Notes: generated from the letters alone by a model not told the origin. Numbered from the stretch's first letter, positions 1 through 5,990 are shown. The stretch is 9,546 bases of DNA from Bacillota bacterium (GCA_023411715.1 JAEYOM010000015.1:1-9546); one strand, 5' to 3'. Program-made: numbers and translations.

Positions 1-2
1 AT

Positions 3-806
3 GAACACGAAATAGAGAGTATCACAGCTAAGGTAAATGAATTCAAAAAATCTTTAAACATATCAAAATATCCTATTAGTGCGATTGATATTATTCAAAC
101 TCACTTTCAAAATAAGATTATTCCTTGCTCATTGCCAATAAATTCAGAAGGTTCAGATGTTGATATTGTTATCAATTATGACGAGCAATCCCAAAAATAT
201 GTCATGGTCGTCAACCAAGATAGAATAACTCCTACTCTTTTAAAACGACTGAATTTCAGTTTAGCGCATGAATTAGCTCATGTAGTTCTGAATCATCATG
301 AAATCAAAAAAAAGATTGATACATACGATTGGGAAAATTACGGTTCGGAAGATGATGAAAATGGCGGTTTAGTCGAATATTATAGCATAGTACGACCAAC
401 GTTTATGGATGAAGAAGCTAATGAATTTGCAGGTCAATTGCTTGTATCCGACAAAATCATAAAACAATACGGAATAAGAAATGCAGAGTATTTATCTGAC
501 TACTTCTTTGTTTCTCAAAGTGTAATAAAAGTCAGATTTGATATTTTAAATAGGCAAATGCCCTATAAAGGACTCAGTAAAGCAGAGTACACGCGAATGA
601 ACAGGTTTCAGAAAAAATATTATGAATCTGTTTTAAAGATTACCGGCGCCAGCGACAATGCCGCCATATATCAGCTATGTAAGCGTTGTGGGAATTGGTT
701 CTTGCCGAACAATAATAAAGAGAAATACTGTAAATCTTGCTTAAAATATAGCAACCCATATATAAAGGGAAAAAGATTAAAGAGACCATGTGTCAAGATA
801 ACTTAA
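3..806 (+). CDS. ImmA/IrrE-family metallopeptidase with C-terminal zinc ribbon, 5' end outside window
   Basis: The frame is open from base 3, so the gene starts left of the window and the TTG at 132 is not its start. Counting from the first codon in the window, the zinc-binding HELAH motif lies at residues 89-93. A DEEANEFAGQLL segment around residues 136-145 supplies the third acidic ligand typical of ImmA/IrrE (DUF955) peptidases. The C-terminus carries two CxxC pairs near residues 226-229 and 243-246, a zinc-ribbon-like tail not found in the minimal family. Known members cleave XRE-type repressors and so derepress integrative elements or phages. The integrase starting 16 bases downstream fits that role, so its target is probably an element repressor encoded off-window. 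The coding sequence is more AT-rich than that of the integrase. The family call is confident; the substrate is inferred. Confidence 0.85.
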   Translation, partial: EHEIESITAKVNEFKKSLNISKYPISAIDIIQTHFQNKIIPCSLPINSEGSDVDIVINYDEQSQKYVMVVNQDRITPTLLKRLNFSLAHELAHVVLNHHEIKKKIDTYDWENYGSEDDENGGLVEYYSIVRPTFMDEEANEFAGQLLVSDKIIKQYGIRNAEYLSDYFFVSQSVIKVRFDILNRQMPYKGLSKAEYTRMNRFQKKYYESVLKITGASDNAAIYQLCKRCGNWFLPNNNKEKYCKSCLKYSNPYIKGKRLKRPCVKIT

Positions 807-822
807 AGGAAGTGTATTGAAA

Positions 823-2229
823 ATGGCAAGCATCCGTAAACGTGGAGAAAACTCATATCAAATAATCGTTTCCAAGGGATATGACAGCAGCGGAACAAAA
901 CTGACGTCCACAAAGACAGTCACACCGGATCTGGGCCTGACTGAGAAGCAGGCCAAAAAAGAGGTCCAGCGTCAAGCAATTCTCTTCGAGAGAGAAGTTG
1001 AAAACGGTACATACCTGGACGGTTCCAAAATGACCTTTGCCGAGTTAATCGATAAATGGATCAAGGACCATGCCGAGAAGCAGCTCGAGGCAAGGACATT
1101 ATTCCGGTATAAAGAGTTACTTGAAAAACGGATTATCCCGGCGCTAGGTCATATAAAGCTTCAGAAGCTTCAGCCTACTCACCTACTTGAATTCTATAAC
1201 AATCTGCAGGAGTCCGGCATCCGGGAGGACAGGGTTTATACTCTCAAGCCAAATTACAGTGAGCTGTTAGCTGATAAGAACATCACCCTGAAGGAGATAT
1301 ACCATAAAATCAAGGTGAATGAAAAAACATATACTCAGCTCAGGAACTTCCGGAATGTATCATTCCAGACTGCTGCCAAGGTAAGCCTGGCTGCTGATAT
1401 TGACCTCTATAAATTATTTGATGTCAGCGGCAATGATACCGGCCTCTCGAATGCTACGATAAAGCAGCATCATGCCGTCATACACAGTGCTCTTCAGAAA
1501 GCTGTAGAATGGCAGCTTCTGTTTTCCAACCCCGCCGACCGGGTCCGGCCGCCGAAGGTTCAAAAGAAAGAAGCTAGGCACCTGGATGAGGAGCAGGCCA
1601 CCCAGTTGCTTTATGCACTCCAGGAAGAGCCCTTGAAATATCAGTTATTTGTCTTTATGGACCTCGTTACTGGAGTTCGCCGCGGGGAGCTTGTAGCAAT
1701 AAAGTGGGGCGATATTGATACGGAGAAAAACATACTGCATGTCAAAAAGGCGATCGGCTACGTCCCAAAACAAGGCATGAAAGAAAAGGATCCAAAAAAT
1801 GAATCCTCCATCCGCGATATAGCAATTCCTCCTTCATTAATCACACTATTGAAATATTATAAGCTTGAACAAAATAAGGAACGAGCTTCAGCGGGTGACC
1901 TGTGGCAGGAGAGCGATTATATATTTACAGGATGGAACGGCCACCTGATGCACGTGGATACTTTCAGCAAATGGTTTCCGCTGTTTATGAAAAGGCATGG
2001 ACTGGACCCAGTAAATCTACACGCAGTCAGACACACCTCGGCAACTCTTCTGATCAACCAAGGTTTGAACGTCCGAGCACTGTCTGCCAGGTTGGGACAT
2101 GCAAACACATCGACAACTTTGAATATTTACTCTCATGCCCTTAAAAGCGCGGATCAACATGCTGCTGATTTGATGGAAGGCTTCGTTAATCCAAAGAAAG
2201 ATGATCAGAAAGAGAAGTCAAAAGCATAG
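823..2229 (+). CDS. Tyrosine site-specific integrase with inserted XRE-like HTH
   Basis: This 468-residue recombinase would integrate and excise the element at the tRNA site 140 bases downstream. Residues 1-60 look like an AP2-like arm-binding domain (MASIRKRG start). Residues 70-138 and 206-245 form the SAM-like core-binding domain. The catalytic domain follows, with R286 in TGVRRGE, K325, H400 and R403 in LHAVRH, H426 in LGH, and nucleophile Y436 in NIYSH. About 65 residues (138-206) interrupt the core-binding domain and read like a Cro/C1 HTH (LKEIYHKIKVNEKTYTQL, then a TAAKVSLAADI helix). A TTG at 817 is also in frame, but it sits only 4 bases after the AGGAAG at 807-812. The ATG at 823 is 10 bases away and gives the familiar N-terminus. 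All catalytic residues are present, so the enzyme is probably active. Confidence 0.93.
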   Translation: MASIRKRGENSYQIIVSKGYDSSGTKLTSTKTVTPDLGLTEKQAKKEVQRQAILFEREVENGTYLDGSKMTFAELIDKWIKDHAEKQLEARTLFRYKELLEKRIIPALGHIKLQKLQPTHLLEFYNNLQESGIREDRVYTLKPNYSELLADKNITLKEIYHKIKVNEKTYTQLRNFRNVSFQTAAKVSLAADIDLYKLFDVSGNDTGLSNATIKQHHAVIHSALQKAVEWQLLFSNPADRVRPPKVQKKEARHLDEEQATQLLYALQEEPLKYQLFVFMDLVTGVRRGELVAIKWGDIDTEKNILHVKKAIGYVPKQGMKEKDPKNESSIRDIAIPPSLITLLKYYKLEQNKERASAGDLWQESDYIFTGWNGHLMHVDTFSKWFPLFMKRHGLDPVNLHAVRHTSATLLINQGLNVRALSARLGHANTSTTLNIYSHALKSADQHAADLMEGFVNPKKDDQKEKSKA

Positions 2230-2235
2230 TAGCCA

Positions 2236-2276
2236 TTGACTACTATTTGACTACTACTGTTATAAAAAGTAGTCAA
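2236..2276. repeat. Candidate integrase arm-type sites
   Basis: The 9-mer TTGACTACT occurs at 2236-2244 and again at 2247-2255, an 11-base period. Its reverse complement, AGTAGTCAA, follows at 2268-2276. The inverted pair could form a hairpin, but no T-run follows on either strand, so a terminator is unlikely. Tyrosine integrases with an N-terminal arm-binding domain use such short repeats beside the crossover site. A second short direct repeat (GTTAC at 2340-2344 and 2350-2354) lies closer to the tRNA fragment. The binding role is inferred from position. Confidence 0.4.
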
Positions 2277-2371
2277 AAAACATGCGAAAATACTACAGGA
2301 TAAAAATAGCAAATGGCTTAATACCAGCCTTTACGGGAAGTTACTAAAGGTTACAAAAAGCAAATTTTGGC

Positions 2372-2417
2372 ACTTCTAATCCGTTGGCCGGGGGTTCGAA
2401 TCCCTTCAGGCACGCCA
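2372..2417 (+). tRNA. 3' half of tRNA-Arg (UCU), probable att site of the element
   Basis: The sequence reads as an anticodon loop CTTCTAA (anticodon TCT), the 3' anticodon strand TCCGT, the variable loop, a T-arm with GGTTCGAATCC, the acceptor strand CAGGCAC, discriminator G and an encoded CCA ending at 2417. The bases before 2372 neither pair with TCCGT nor resemble a D-arm, so the 5' half is absent. This is expected where an element has integrated within a tRNA gene: the 5' half should be at the other end of the element, left of the window. The fragment itself is not a working tRNA gene. Confidence 0.8.
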
Positions 2418-2454
2418 AAAAGAAAAACCTTCATTTGAGGGTTTTTCTTTTTGG
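2415..2454 (+). terminator. Intrinsic terminator after tRNA-Arg
   Basis: Arms of 15 bases (2415-2429 and 2440-2454) are perfectly complementary and T-rich on the 3' side, with a loop of about 10 bases. The left arm begins inside the encoded CCA. It is probably the native terminator of the tRNA gene. Confidence 0.75.
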
Positions 2455-2467
2455 TATATTGCTTGAA

Positions 2468-2611
2468 GAAGGGATTCGAACCTTGCGGCACGAGCCGTGT
2501 TTCGACGTGCTAAATGCACGTCATCAGGCGAGTGCGCGAGGACACCGGGGAGCTTACGTCCGAGCGGAGAGCGCAGCGAAGCGGCGCGTCGAATCCCTTC
2601 AGGCACGCCAA
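2468..2611. repeat. GC-rich module bounded by tRNA T-arm copies
   Basis: Bases 2468-2482 are the exact reverse complement of 2393-2407 in the tRNA T-arm. Bases 2589-2612 repeat 2396-2419 exactly (24 bases, T-loop to CCA). The inner boundaries therefore form a 12-base inverted repeat, GAAGGGATTCGA at 2468-2479 against TCGAATCCCTTC at 2589-2600. The roughly 105 bases between them are far more GC-rich than the flanks. They contain a perfect hairpin, GACGTGC-TAAAT-GCACGTC, at 2504-2522. No convincing coding sequence or complete tRNA is present on either strand. It may be an older integration scar or a tRNA-tail-derived repeat. Confidence 0.7.
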
Positions 2612-2618
2612 AGATTGT

Positions 2619-2649
2619 CTAAAAACCCGCTAAATTAGCGGGTTTTTAG
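2619..2649 (+). terminator. Intrinsic terminator after second tRNA-tail copy
   Basis: A perfect 15-base inverted repeat (2619-2633 and 2635-2649) has a GC core (CCCGC/GCGGG) and a T-run in the right arm. It is close to symmetric and could act in both directions. Its position a few bases after the second CCA mirrors the first terminator after the first CCA. Confidence 0.7.
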
Positions 2650-2733
2650 CATATTTAAGCACTGTTTTATCTGTTTTTCGAAAAACAAAAACAGAAATCT
2701 CAATAAAAGCCAAGAAAAGATAAAGAAAGCAGC

Positions 2734-3045
2734 CTACATGGCTGCTATTAACTTTTGTATTCCTATCATATTGATTGCCCTACGCAAGTTGTAGGCAAGA
2801 AAACAAAGCCCCAATTCCGCTGTGACTTTTTCCTTCCCCCGGCATAAAACATAATGTCCAAAGTTGTACCATTTCACTGTGCCAAAAGGATGCTCTGAAA
2901 GACACATTCGCTTTGTTGACATTTCATCTGTATGCTTCATCCTGATGAGGACTTTCTTGTCGCTTTTCTTCTTGAAATTGTTCGGCAGCTTCACACCCTT
3001 TGGCATGGGTGGCATATGGCATCTAGCCACAAGCACTTGCCACAA
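2734..3045 (-). pseudogene. IS1182-like transposase, C-terminal remnant
   Basis: The last ~75 residues match the C-terminal end of DDE transposases of the IS1182 group: an SEHPFGTVKWYNFGHYVLCRGKEK stretch split over the catalytic-domain end, followed by AELGLCFLAYNLRRAINMIG. The SEHPFGT glutamate is the last residue of the DDE triad. The frame is closed by a TGA at 3067-3069, and nothing upstream continues the transposase, so only about the last fifth of a ~450-residue protein survives. A hairpin (AGCAGCC-TACAT-GGCTGCT, 2728-2746) sits at the stop codon. The remnant cannot be active by itself. The family call comes from the motif; the exact IS group is less certain. Confidence 0.75.
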
Positions 3046-3067
3046 GGATAAAACCTTGTGGTTTTTT
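3040..3067 (+). terminator. Intrinsic terminator, plus strand
   Basis: A perfect 8-base stem CCACAAGG/CCTTGTGG with a 6-base loop is followed directly by six T residues (3062-3067). It lies just before the AraC promoter and would insulate that gene from upstream transcription. Confidence 0.7.
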
Positions 3068-3090
3068 CATACGCACAACAGGCCGGACAC

Positions 3091-3118
3091 TTGATACAGA
3101 TTTTAAATCCGATATAAT
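3091..3118 (+). promoter_or_regulatory. Sigma-A promoter of the AraC-type regulator
   Basis: A -35 box TTGATA (3091-3096) and a consensus -10 box TATAAT (3113-3118) are separated by 16 bases. The 60-base leader ends in AGGAGG at 3173-3178, seven bases before the ATG. Confidence 0.7.
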
Positions 3119-3135
3119 TAAGCAGACAATATCGG
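3109..3135 (+). promoter_or_regulatory. Candidate operator overlapping the -10 box
   Basis: The inverted repeat CCGATAT (3109-3115) / ATATCGG (3129-3135) is perfect over 7 bases, with a 13-base spacer. It covers the -10 box and the likely transcription start, where a bound regulator would repress. Autoregulation by the adjacent gene product is inferred only from position. Confidence 0.4.
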
Positions 3136-3185
3136 GAAAGCCGCTGAACATTTTGATATTTTATTAATAGACAGGAGGCAATAGA

Positions 3186-4061
3186 ATGGATTGGGTAACG
3201 GGTTTGCAAAAGGCAATTGACTATATCGAGGATAATCTGATTGAAGAACTCGATTATGAAAAAATTGCTGCCAAGGCGTGTGTGTCGTGCTTTCATTTTC
3301 AACGTATCTTTAGTATCATGTGCAATTATTCACTCGGCGAATATATCCGTAACAGGCGTCTGACGCTTGCCGGTGCGGAGTTGAATCAGAGCAATACGAA
3401 AGTAATTGATGTTGCGTTGAAATACGGTTATGAGTCGCCAGACAGCTTTACCAAAGCATTTACCCGCTTTCATGGCATCTCTCCATCTGCTGCGCGCGAG
3501 CATGGAGCGAACTTGAGATCATTCAGCCGTCTGTCAATCAAAATATCTTTGGAAGGCGGTAATATTATGGATTACAGGATTGAAAAGAAACGAGAATTCA
3601 AGGTCATTGGTAAATCGGAAATATTCGATACGTCGGATGAGTTCAACAGAGCTGACATCCCCGAGTTCTGGAGCAGATGCCATAAAGATGGGACAGTAAA
3701 GACGCTTTATGAGCTGTCACGGAATACTCAAAATAGCGGTTTGATTTTCGGAGTCTGCTGTGAAGATAACTCAGCAAATACGAACCGGTTCCCGTATTTG
3801 ATTGCGGCAACATATGAGAACGGTGAAGTCCCCAAAGGCTATACCGTAAAGGAAATTGCCGAATACACATGGGCGGTATTCAGATGCGTCGGCGCCATGC
3901 CGAAAGCGATTCAAAATCTGTGGCATCAGATTTATACTGAATTCTTCCCTACTTCGGAGTATCGCCCTGCCTATGGAATTGACCTGGAGGCATATTACGA
4001 GGGCAATATGGATGATAAAAATTATGTCAGTGAGATCTGGATACCCGTTGAGAAAAAATAA
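3186..4061 (+). CDS. AraC-family regulator with GyrI-like effector domain
   Basis: This 291-residue protein has the Rob/SoxS-type layout turned into a ligand sensor. Residues 8-106 are the double helix-turn-helix DNA-binding domain (YEKIAAKACVSCFHFQRIF, then VIDVALKYGYESPDSFTKAFTRFHGISP). Residues 128-290 form a GyrI/AraC_E_bind-like domain (MDYRIEKKREFKVIG start, EIWIPV end) that binds small hydrophobic or cationic compounds in related proteins. The length is normal for this subfamily. Such regulators often control multidrug export or stress genes next door, but no transporter is near, so the target is unknown. The start is fixed by AGGAGG seven bases upstream. It has its own promoter and ends before a strong terminator, so it is monocistronic. 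Confidence 0.9.
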   Translation: MDWVTGLQKAIDYIEDNLIEELDYEKIAAKACVSCFHFQRIFSIMCNYSLGEYIRNRRLTLAGAELNQSNTKVIDVALKYGYESPDSFTKAFTRFHGISPSAAREHGANLRSFSRLSIKISLEGGNIMDYRIEKKREFKVIGKSEIFDTSDEFNRADIPEFWSRCHKDGTVKTLYELSRNTQNSGLIFGVCCEDNSANTNRFPYLIAATYENGEVPKGYTVKEIAEYTWAVFRCVGAMPKAIQNLWHQIYTEFFPTSEYRPAYGIDLEAYYEGNMDDKNYVSEIWIPVEKK

Positions 4062-4127
4062 TACTGTATAACGAATCACAACTTGTTTACGTAATATATT
4101 AAGATACTATAAAATATACATTTAAAA

Positions 4128-4157
4128 AATAGCCCCGATATTCATATCGGGGCTATT
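4128..4157. terminator. Bidirectional intrinsic terminator
   Basis: A perfect 13-base stem (4128-4140 and 4145-4157) with a TTCA loop has a GC-rich core, CCCCG/CGGGG. A run of six A residues (4124-4129) at its left edge becomes a T-run for minus-strand transcripts. It ends the AraC gene from the left and the TM2 remnant from the right. Confidence 0.8.
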
Positions 4158-4160
4158 GAG

Positions 4161-4313
4161 CTATTTTAAAGGCATATTGGCTTTATCCCGGAAACCGCCT
4201 ATGAGAATTACTATAAAATCAATAAGCGCACCGACTCCACACAGACCGGCGGTGTCTGCAAATGCCATCATATGACGTGGCAGAGACTGCTTGGCAGAGG
4301 TTTTTGAATCCCT
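4161..4313 (-). pseudogene. TM2-domain membrane protein remnant
   Basis: On the minus strand the reading frame from about 4313 to the TAG at 4161-4163 gives roughly 50 residues. They end in GVGALIDFIVILIGGFRDKANMPLK, which matches the second membrane helix and tail of TM2-domain proteins. The N-terminal part (DNRDSKTSAKQSL) resembles the start of such proteins, but the first helix and the GxHRFY turn are missing. No start codon with a ribosome binding site is present, and an in-frame TGA lies immediately upstream. It appears to be an internally deleted, inactive copy. The terminator at 4128-4157 sits where its own terminator is expected. Confidence 0.5.
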
Positions 4314-4374
4314 GTTGTCACCTCATACTGCAGTATAACAGCAATTGTACAAATAAATCGGTAAAAAGGAGCCC

Positions 4375-4398
4375 GGCACCTCAGTAAGGAGGGGTGCC
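4375..4398 (-). terminator. Hairpin, possible minus-strand terminator
   Basis: GGCACC (4375-4380) pairs with GGTGCC (4393-4398). On the minus strand the stem extends through a GGG bulge to CTC and is followed by CTTTTTA. No minus-strand gene ends here, so its purpose is unclear. It could also block antisense transcription. Confidence 0.35.
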
Positions 4399-4428
4399 TC
4401 AATAATATGGTAGATTACTACAAATTGG

Positions 4429-4457
4429 TATAACATGTATGTAAAATATGTTATAAT
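4429..4457 (+). promoter_or_regulatory. -10 box and candidate operator of the DUF2188 unit
   Basis: TATAAT at 4452-4457 is a consensus -10 box 33 bases before the DUF2188 start. No good -35 is seen at 17 bases; TTGGTA at 4425-4430 is 21 bases away. An 8-base inverted repeat, TATAACAT (4429-4436) / ATGTTATA (4448-4455), overlaps the -10 box and could be a repressor site. Confidence 0.45.
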
Positions 4458-4489
4458 TAAATAAAAATTATATGAGGGGTAAGATTCAA

Positions 4490-4717
4490 ATGGCAGGAAA
4501 TTCCCATCATGTCGTAACAAATTCCAATGGCGGTTGGAGTGTAAAAAGAGATGGATCGGAAAGGGCAATTAAAAATTTCGGTTCGAGGGACAGCGCTATT
4601 GACTTTGGGAAAAAAATAAGCAGGAATGCTTGCAGCGAACTCGTTATACATAGGAAGGACGGTACTATCCAGAGTAAAGTTATTGAGGGACAATGCCTTA
4701 ATGCTCTTAGAGGTTAG
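4490..4717 (+). CDS. DUF2188 domain protein
   Basis: This 75-residue protein matches the small DUF2188 family along its full length: HHVV near the N-terminus, NGGWSVKRDGSERA, then a DSAIDFGKKISRN helix, SELVIHRKDGTIQSK and a basic end. The molecular role of the family is not established. The compact beta-alpha-beta pattern with many basic residues suggests a binding protein rather than an enzyme. An ATG at 4472 is in frame, but GAGGGG (4474-4479) lies 10 bases before the ATG at 4490, and family members begin with MAGxSxHVV. The gene ends three bases before the next one, whose ribosome binding site lies within this coding sequence, so the two are co-transcribed and probably translationally coupled. 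This suggests a shared task. Confidence 0.8.
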   Translation: MAGNSHHVVTNSNGGWSVKRDGSERAIKNFGSRDSAIDFGKKISRNACSELVIHRKDGTIQSKVIEGQCLNALRG

Positions 4718-4720
4718 TCT

Positions 4721-5383
4721 ATGAGCTATGAAACAAACGTTTTCATAAATTGTCCTTTTGATAAAAAATATCTTTCTTTGCTAAGGCCGCTTCTATTTAC
4801 AATCATATATCTGGGTTTTACACCCAAGATCGCTGCCGAAAGGTCCGATTCCGGAGAATTAAGGCTATTCAAGATATGCGAATTGATAAAATCCTCAAAA
4901 TACAGCATTCACGATCTTTCCAGAATGAAGCCTGAAAAACTCAAAGAGCTTTCCCGTCAGAATATGCCTTTCGAACTTGGTCTCGATATCGGATGCAGAT
5001 ACTTCTCGGAAATCTATCACGATAAAAAATGTCTGGTGCTTGAAAAGGAAAAATTCAGATATATGAAAGGCCTCTCAGACATCTCCGGCTGTGATATTAA
5101 AAGCCATAATGAGGAACCATACAAACTTGTTCAGGAAGTAAGAAACTGGTTTGTCGAATCTATTTCGCCGCGGGATGTTCCAAGCGCGAGTTCAATCTGG
5201 TATAAATTCAATGATTTCATGTCGGATTTTTATGATAGACGCAAATCAGACGGTTTTACCCAAGAAGATTTGGAAATCATGCCAATTCCGGAGTATATTC
5301 AATTCATGAACACCTGGTGCGAAGAAAATAAAGTATCTGAGAGAAAAATCCATAGGTCTGCTACTTTCGGTCAAGGCTCATGA
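4721..5383 (+). CDS. Uncharacterised protein, TIR/nucleoside-deoxyribosyltransferase-like fold (inferred)
   Basis: This 220-residue protein has no assigned function that I know. Its sequence looks like a conserved family with the pattern VFINCPFD (7-14), AAERSDSGE (38-46), LIKSSKYSIHDLSR (55-68), NMPFELGLDIGCR (81-93), LVLE (105-108) and SDISGCDIKSH (119-129). Residues 1-130 resemble the TIR and nucleoside 2-deoxyribosyltransferase fold: the first strand with a polar NCPFD loop, a helix ending in S-x-SI-x-x-LS, and a conserved glutamate (E85) in FELG, the usual catalytic position. If right, it would cleave a glycosidic bond, for example in NAD or a nucleotide. The C-terminal ~60 residues (SIWYKFNDFMSDFY onward) are helical. 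No signal peptide or membrane segment is seen. The start has AGAGG (4709-4713) seven bases upstream. Family membership is fairly sure; activity is inferred. Confidence 0.65.
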   Translation: MSYETNVFINCPFDKKYLSLLRPLLFTIIYLGFTPKIAAERSDSGELRLFKICELIKSSKYSIHDLSRMKPEKLKELSRQNMPFELGLDIGCRYFSEIYHDKKCLVLEKEKFRYMKGLSDISGCDIKSHNEEPYKLVQEVRNWFVESISPRDVPSASSIWYKFNDFMSDFYDRRKSDGFTQEDLEIMPIPEYIQFMNTWCEENKVSERKIHRSATFGQGS

Positions 5384-5522
5384 TACATACTCCCACACCA
5401 CCAACGACTTATTCATCCATTTGCCCTGCTTGTATCGTATGACGCTAGCAACTGCCGTGATGAGCCGGGACAGACCGGTGAATATACCTGTTCACTGGTA
5501 TTAATAAAGACGTTTTGTATGC

Positions 5523-5726
5523 TCATTCAATATGGGCAAGTCGTTCTCTGGCTCTATCTATTACCAATGTATCATTGGTAATCAGAAAATAGACTTGTCC
5601 TTCGGTAGGATTTCCTTTCCCGGAAAAAACAAGATCGATGACACCATTTCCTGAACTATCTACGTTTATTTTCTTAACATAATATCCATTCTCGATAAGT
5701 TCCCTTAACTTCACTATATCATTCAA
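5523..5726 (-). CDS. Small protein of unknown function
   Basis: The 67 residues are well coded, with an N-terminal helix (DIVKLRELIENGYYVKKINVD), then short strands (GVIDLVFSGKG, GQVYFLITNDTLVIDRARERL). This suggests a small alpha-beta domain, but I do not recognise the family. An in-frame GTG at 5747 would add seven residues. The TTG at 5726 is preferred because GGAG lies seven bases upstream; the start remains uncertain. It lies downstream of the terminator that closes the zinc-ribbon gene, so it depends on read-through or an unseen promoter. It has no signal peptide or membrane segment. Confidence 0.55.
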   Translation of the reverse strand: MNDIVKLRELIENGYYVKKINVDSSGNGVIDLVFSGKGNPTEGQVYFLITNDTLVIDRARERLAHIE

Positions 5727-5765
5727 ATTTTTTCTCCATGCCCGCACACATTTTTCGGACTTAAA

Positions 5766-5786
5766 AAGGAGAGCCTGGCTCTCCTT
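5766..5786 (-). terminator. Intrinsic terminator of the infC-zinc ribbon operon
   Basis: Perfect 10-base arms (5766-5775 and 5777-5786; AAGGAGAGCC/GGCTCTCCTT) are followed on the minus strand by five T residues. It lies four bases after the stop codon of the zinc-ribbon gene. Confidence 0.75.
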
Positions 5787-5789
5787 CTT

Positions 5790-5990
5790 TTACCACCTAT
5801 TGCCGAAGCTTCTGTTTCCGCCGAAGCCGCCTCTGTTGTCATTGTTTCTCTGCTGCTTCCTTGCTCTTCTGCAGTCAGGGCACCTTTGTGGTTCGTTCTC
5901 GAATCCTTTCTCCTTGTAGAAAGCTTGTTCGCTTTCATTGAAAATGAATTCCGAGTTGCAATCCTTACAGGTTAAAACTTTATCCGCCAT
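5790..5990 (-). CDS. Zinc-ribbon protein with RGG-like tail
   Basis: This 66-residue protein carries two CxxC pairs (C8/C11 and C37/C40) framing the FIFNESEQAFYKEKGFENEPQRCPDCR core of the probable zinc-ribbon (zf-trcl) family. The last ~20 residues (QQRNNDNRGGFGGNRSFGNRW) are Arg/Gly/Asn rich, like RGG or FG tails that contact RNA. The start is certain: AAGGAGGTG (minus strand; plus 5998-6006) lies seven bases before the ATG. It follows infC by 52 bases, is read in the same direction, and ends at a terminator, so it is the last gene of the operon. A role in RNA or ribosome binding is inferred from the tail and from the helicase and IF-3 neighbours. Confidence 0.85.
   Translation of the reverse strand: MADKVLTCKDCNSEFIFNESEQAFYKEKGFENEPQRCPDCRRARKQQRNNDNRGGFGGNRSFGNRW

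Noticed and set aside
132..134. TTG at 132 as start of the metallopeptidase
   Set aside because: The frame is open to the window edge, no ribosome binding site precedes the TTG, and conserved domain sequence would be lost; the gene is truncated by the window.
2468..2600. A complete tRNA gene on the minus strand ending in GGTTCGAATCCC
   Set aside because: The T-stem has mismatches, no acceptor strand pairs, and no D-arm or anticodon arm is visible; only the T-arm copy is tRNA-like.
2991..3302. Minus-strand frame with CxxC motifs overlapping the transposase remnant and AraC start
   Set aside because: It covers the AraC promoter, RBS and N-terminal coding region in antisense and has no ribosome binding site. 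At best its last part is a frame-shifted piece of the IS, which I could not support.
4407..4433. 8-codon frame MVDYYKLV with a strong RBS as a regulatory leader peptide
   Set aside because: It ends upstream of the -10 box of the DUF2188 unit, so it would not be on that transcript; a gene stub is more likely.
5474..5499. Inverted repeat ACCGGTGAA/TTCACTGGT as terminator of the 220-residue protein gene
   Set aside because: One stem pair is only a G-U and no T-run follows; termination here is not convincing.
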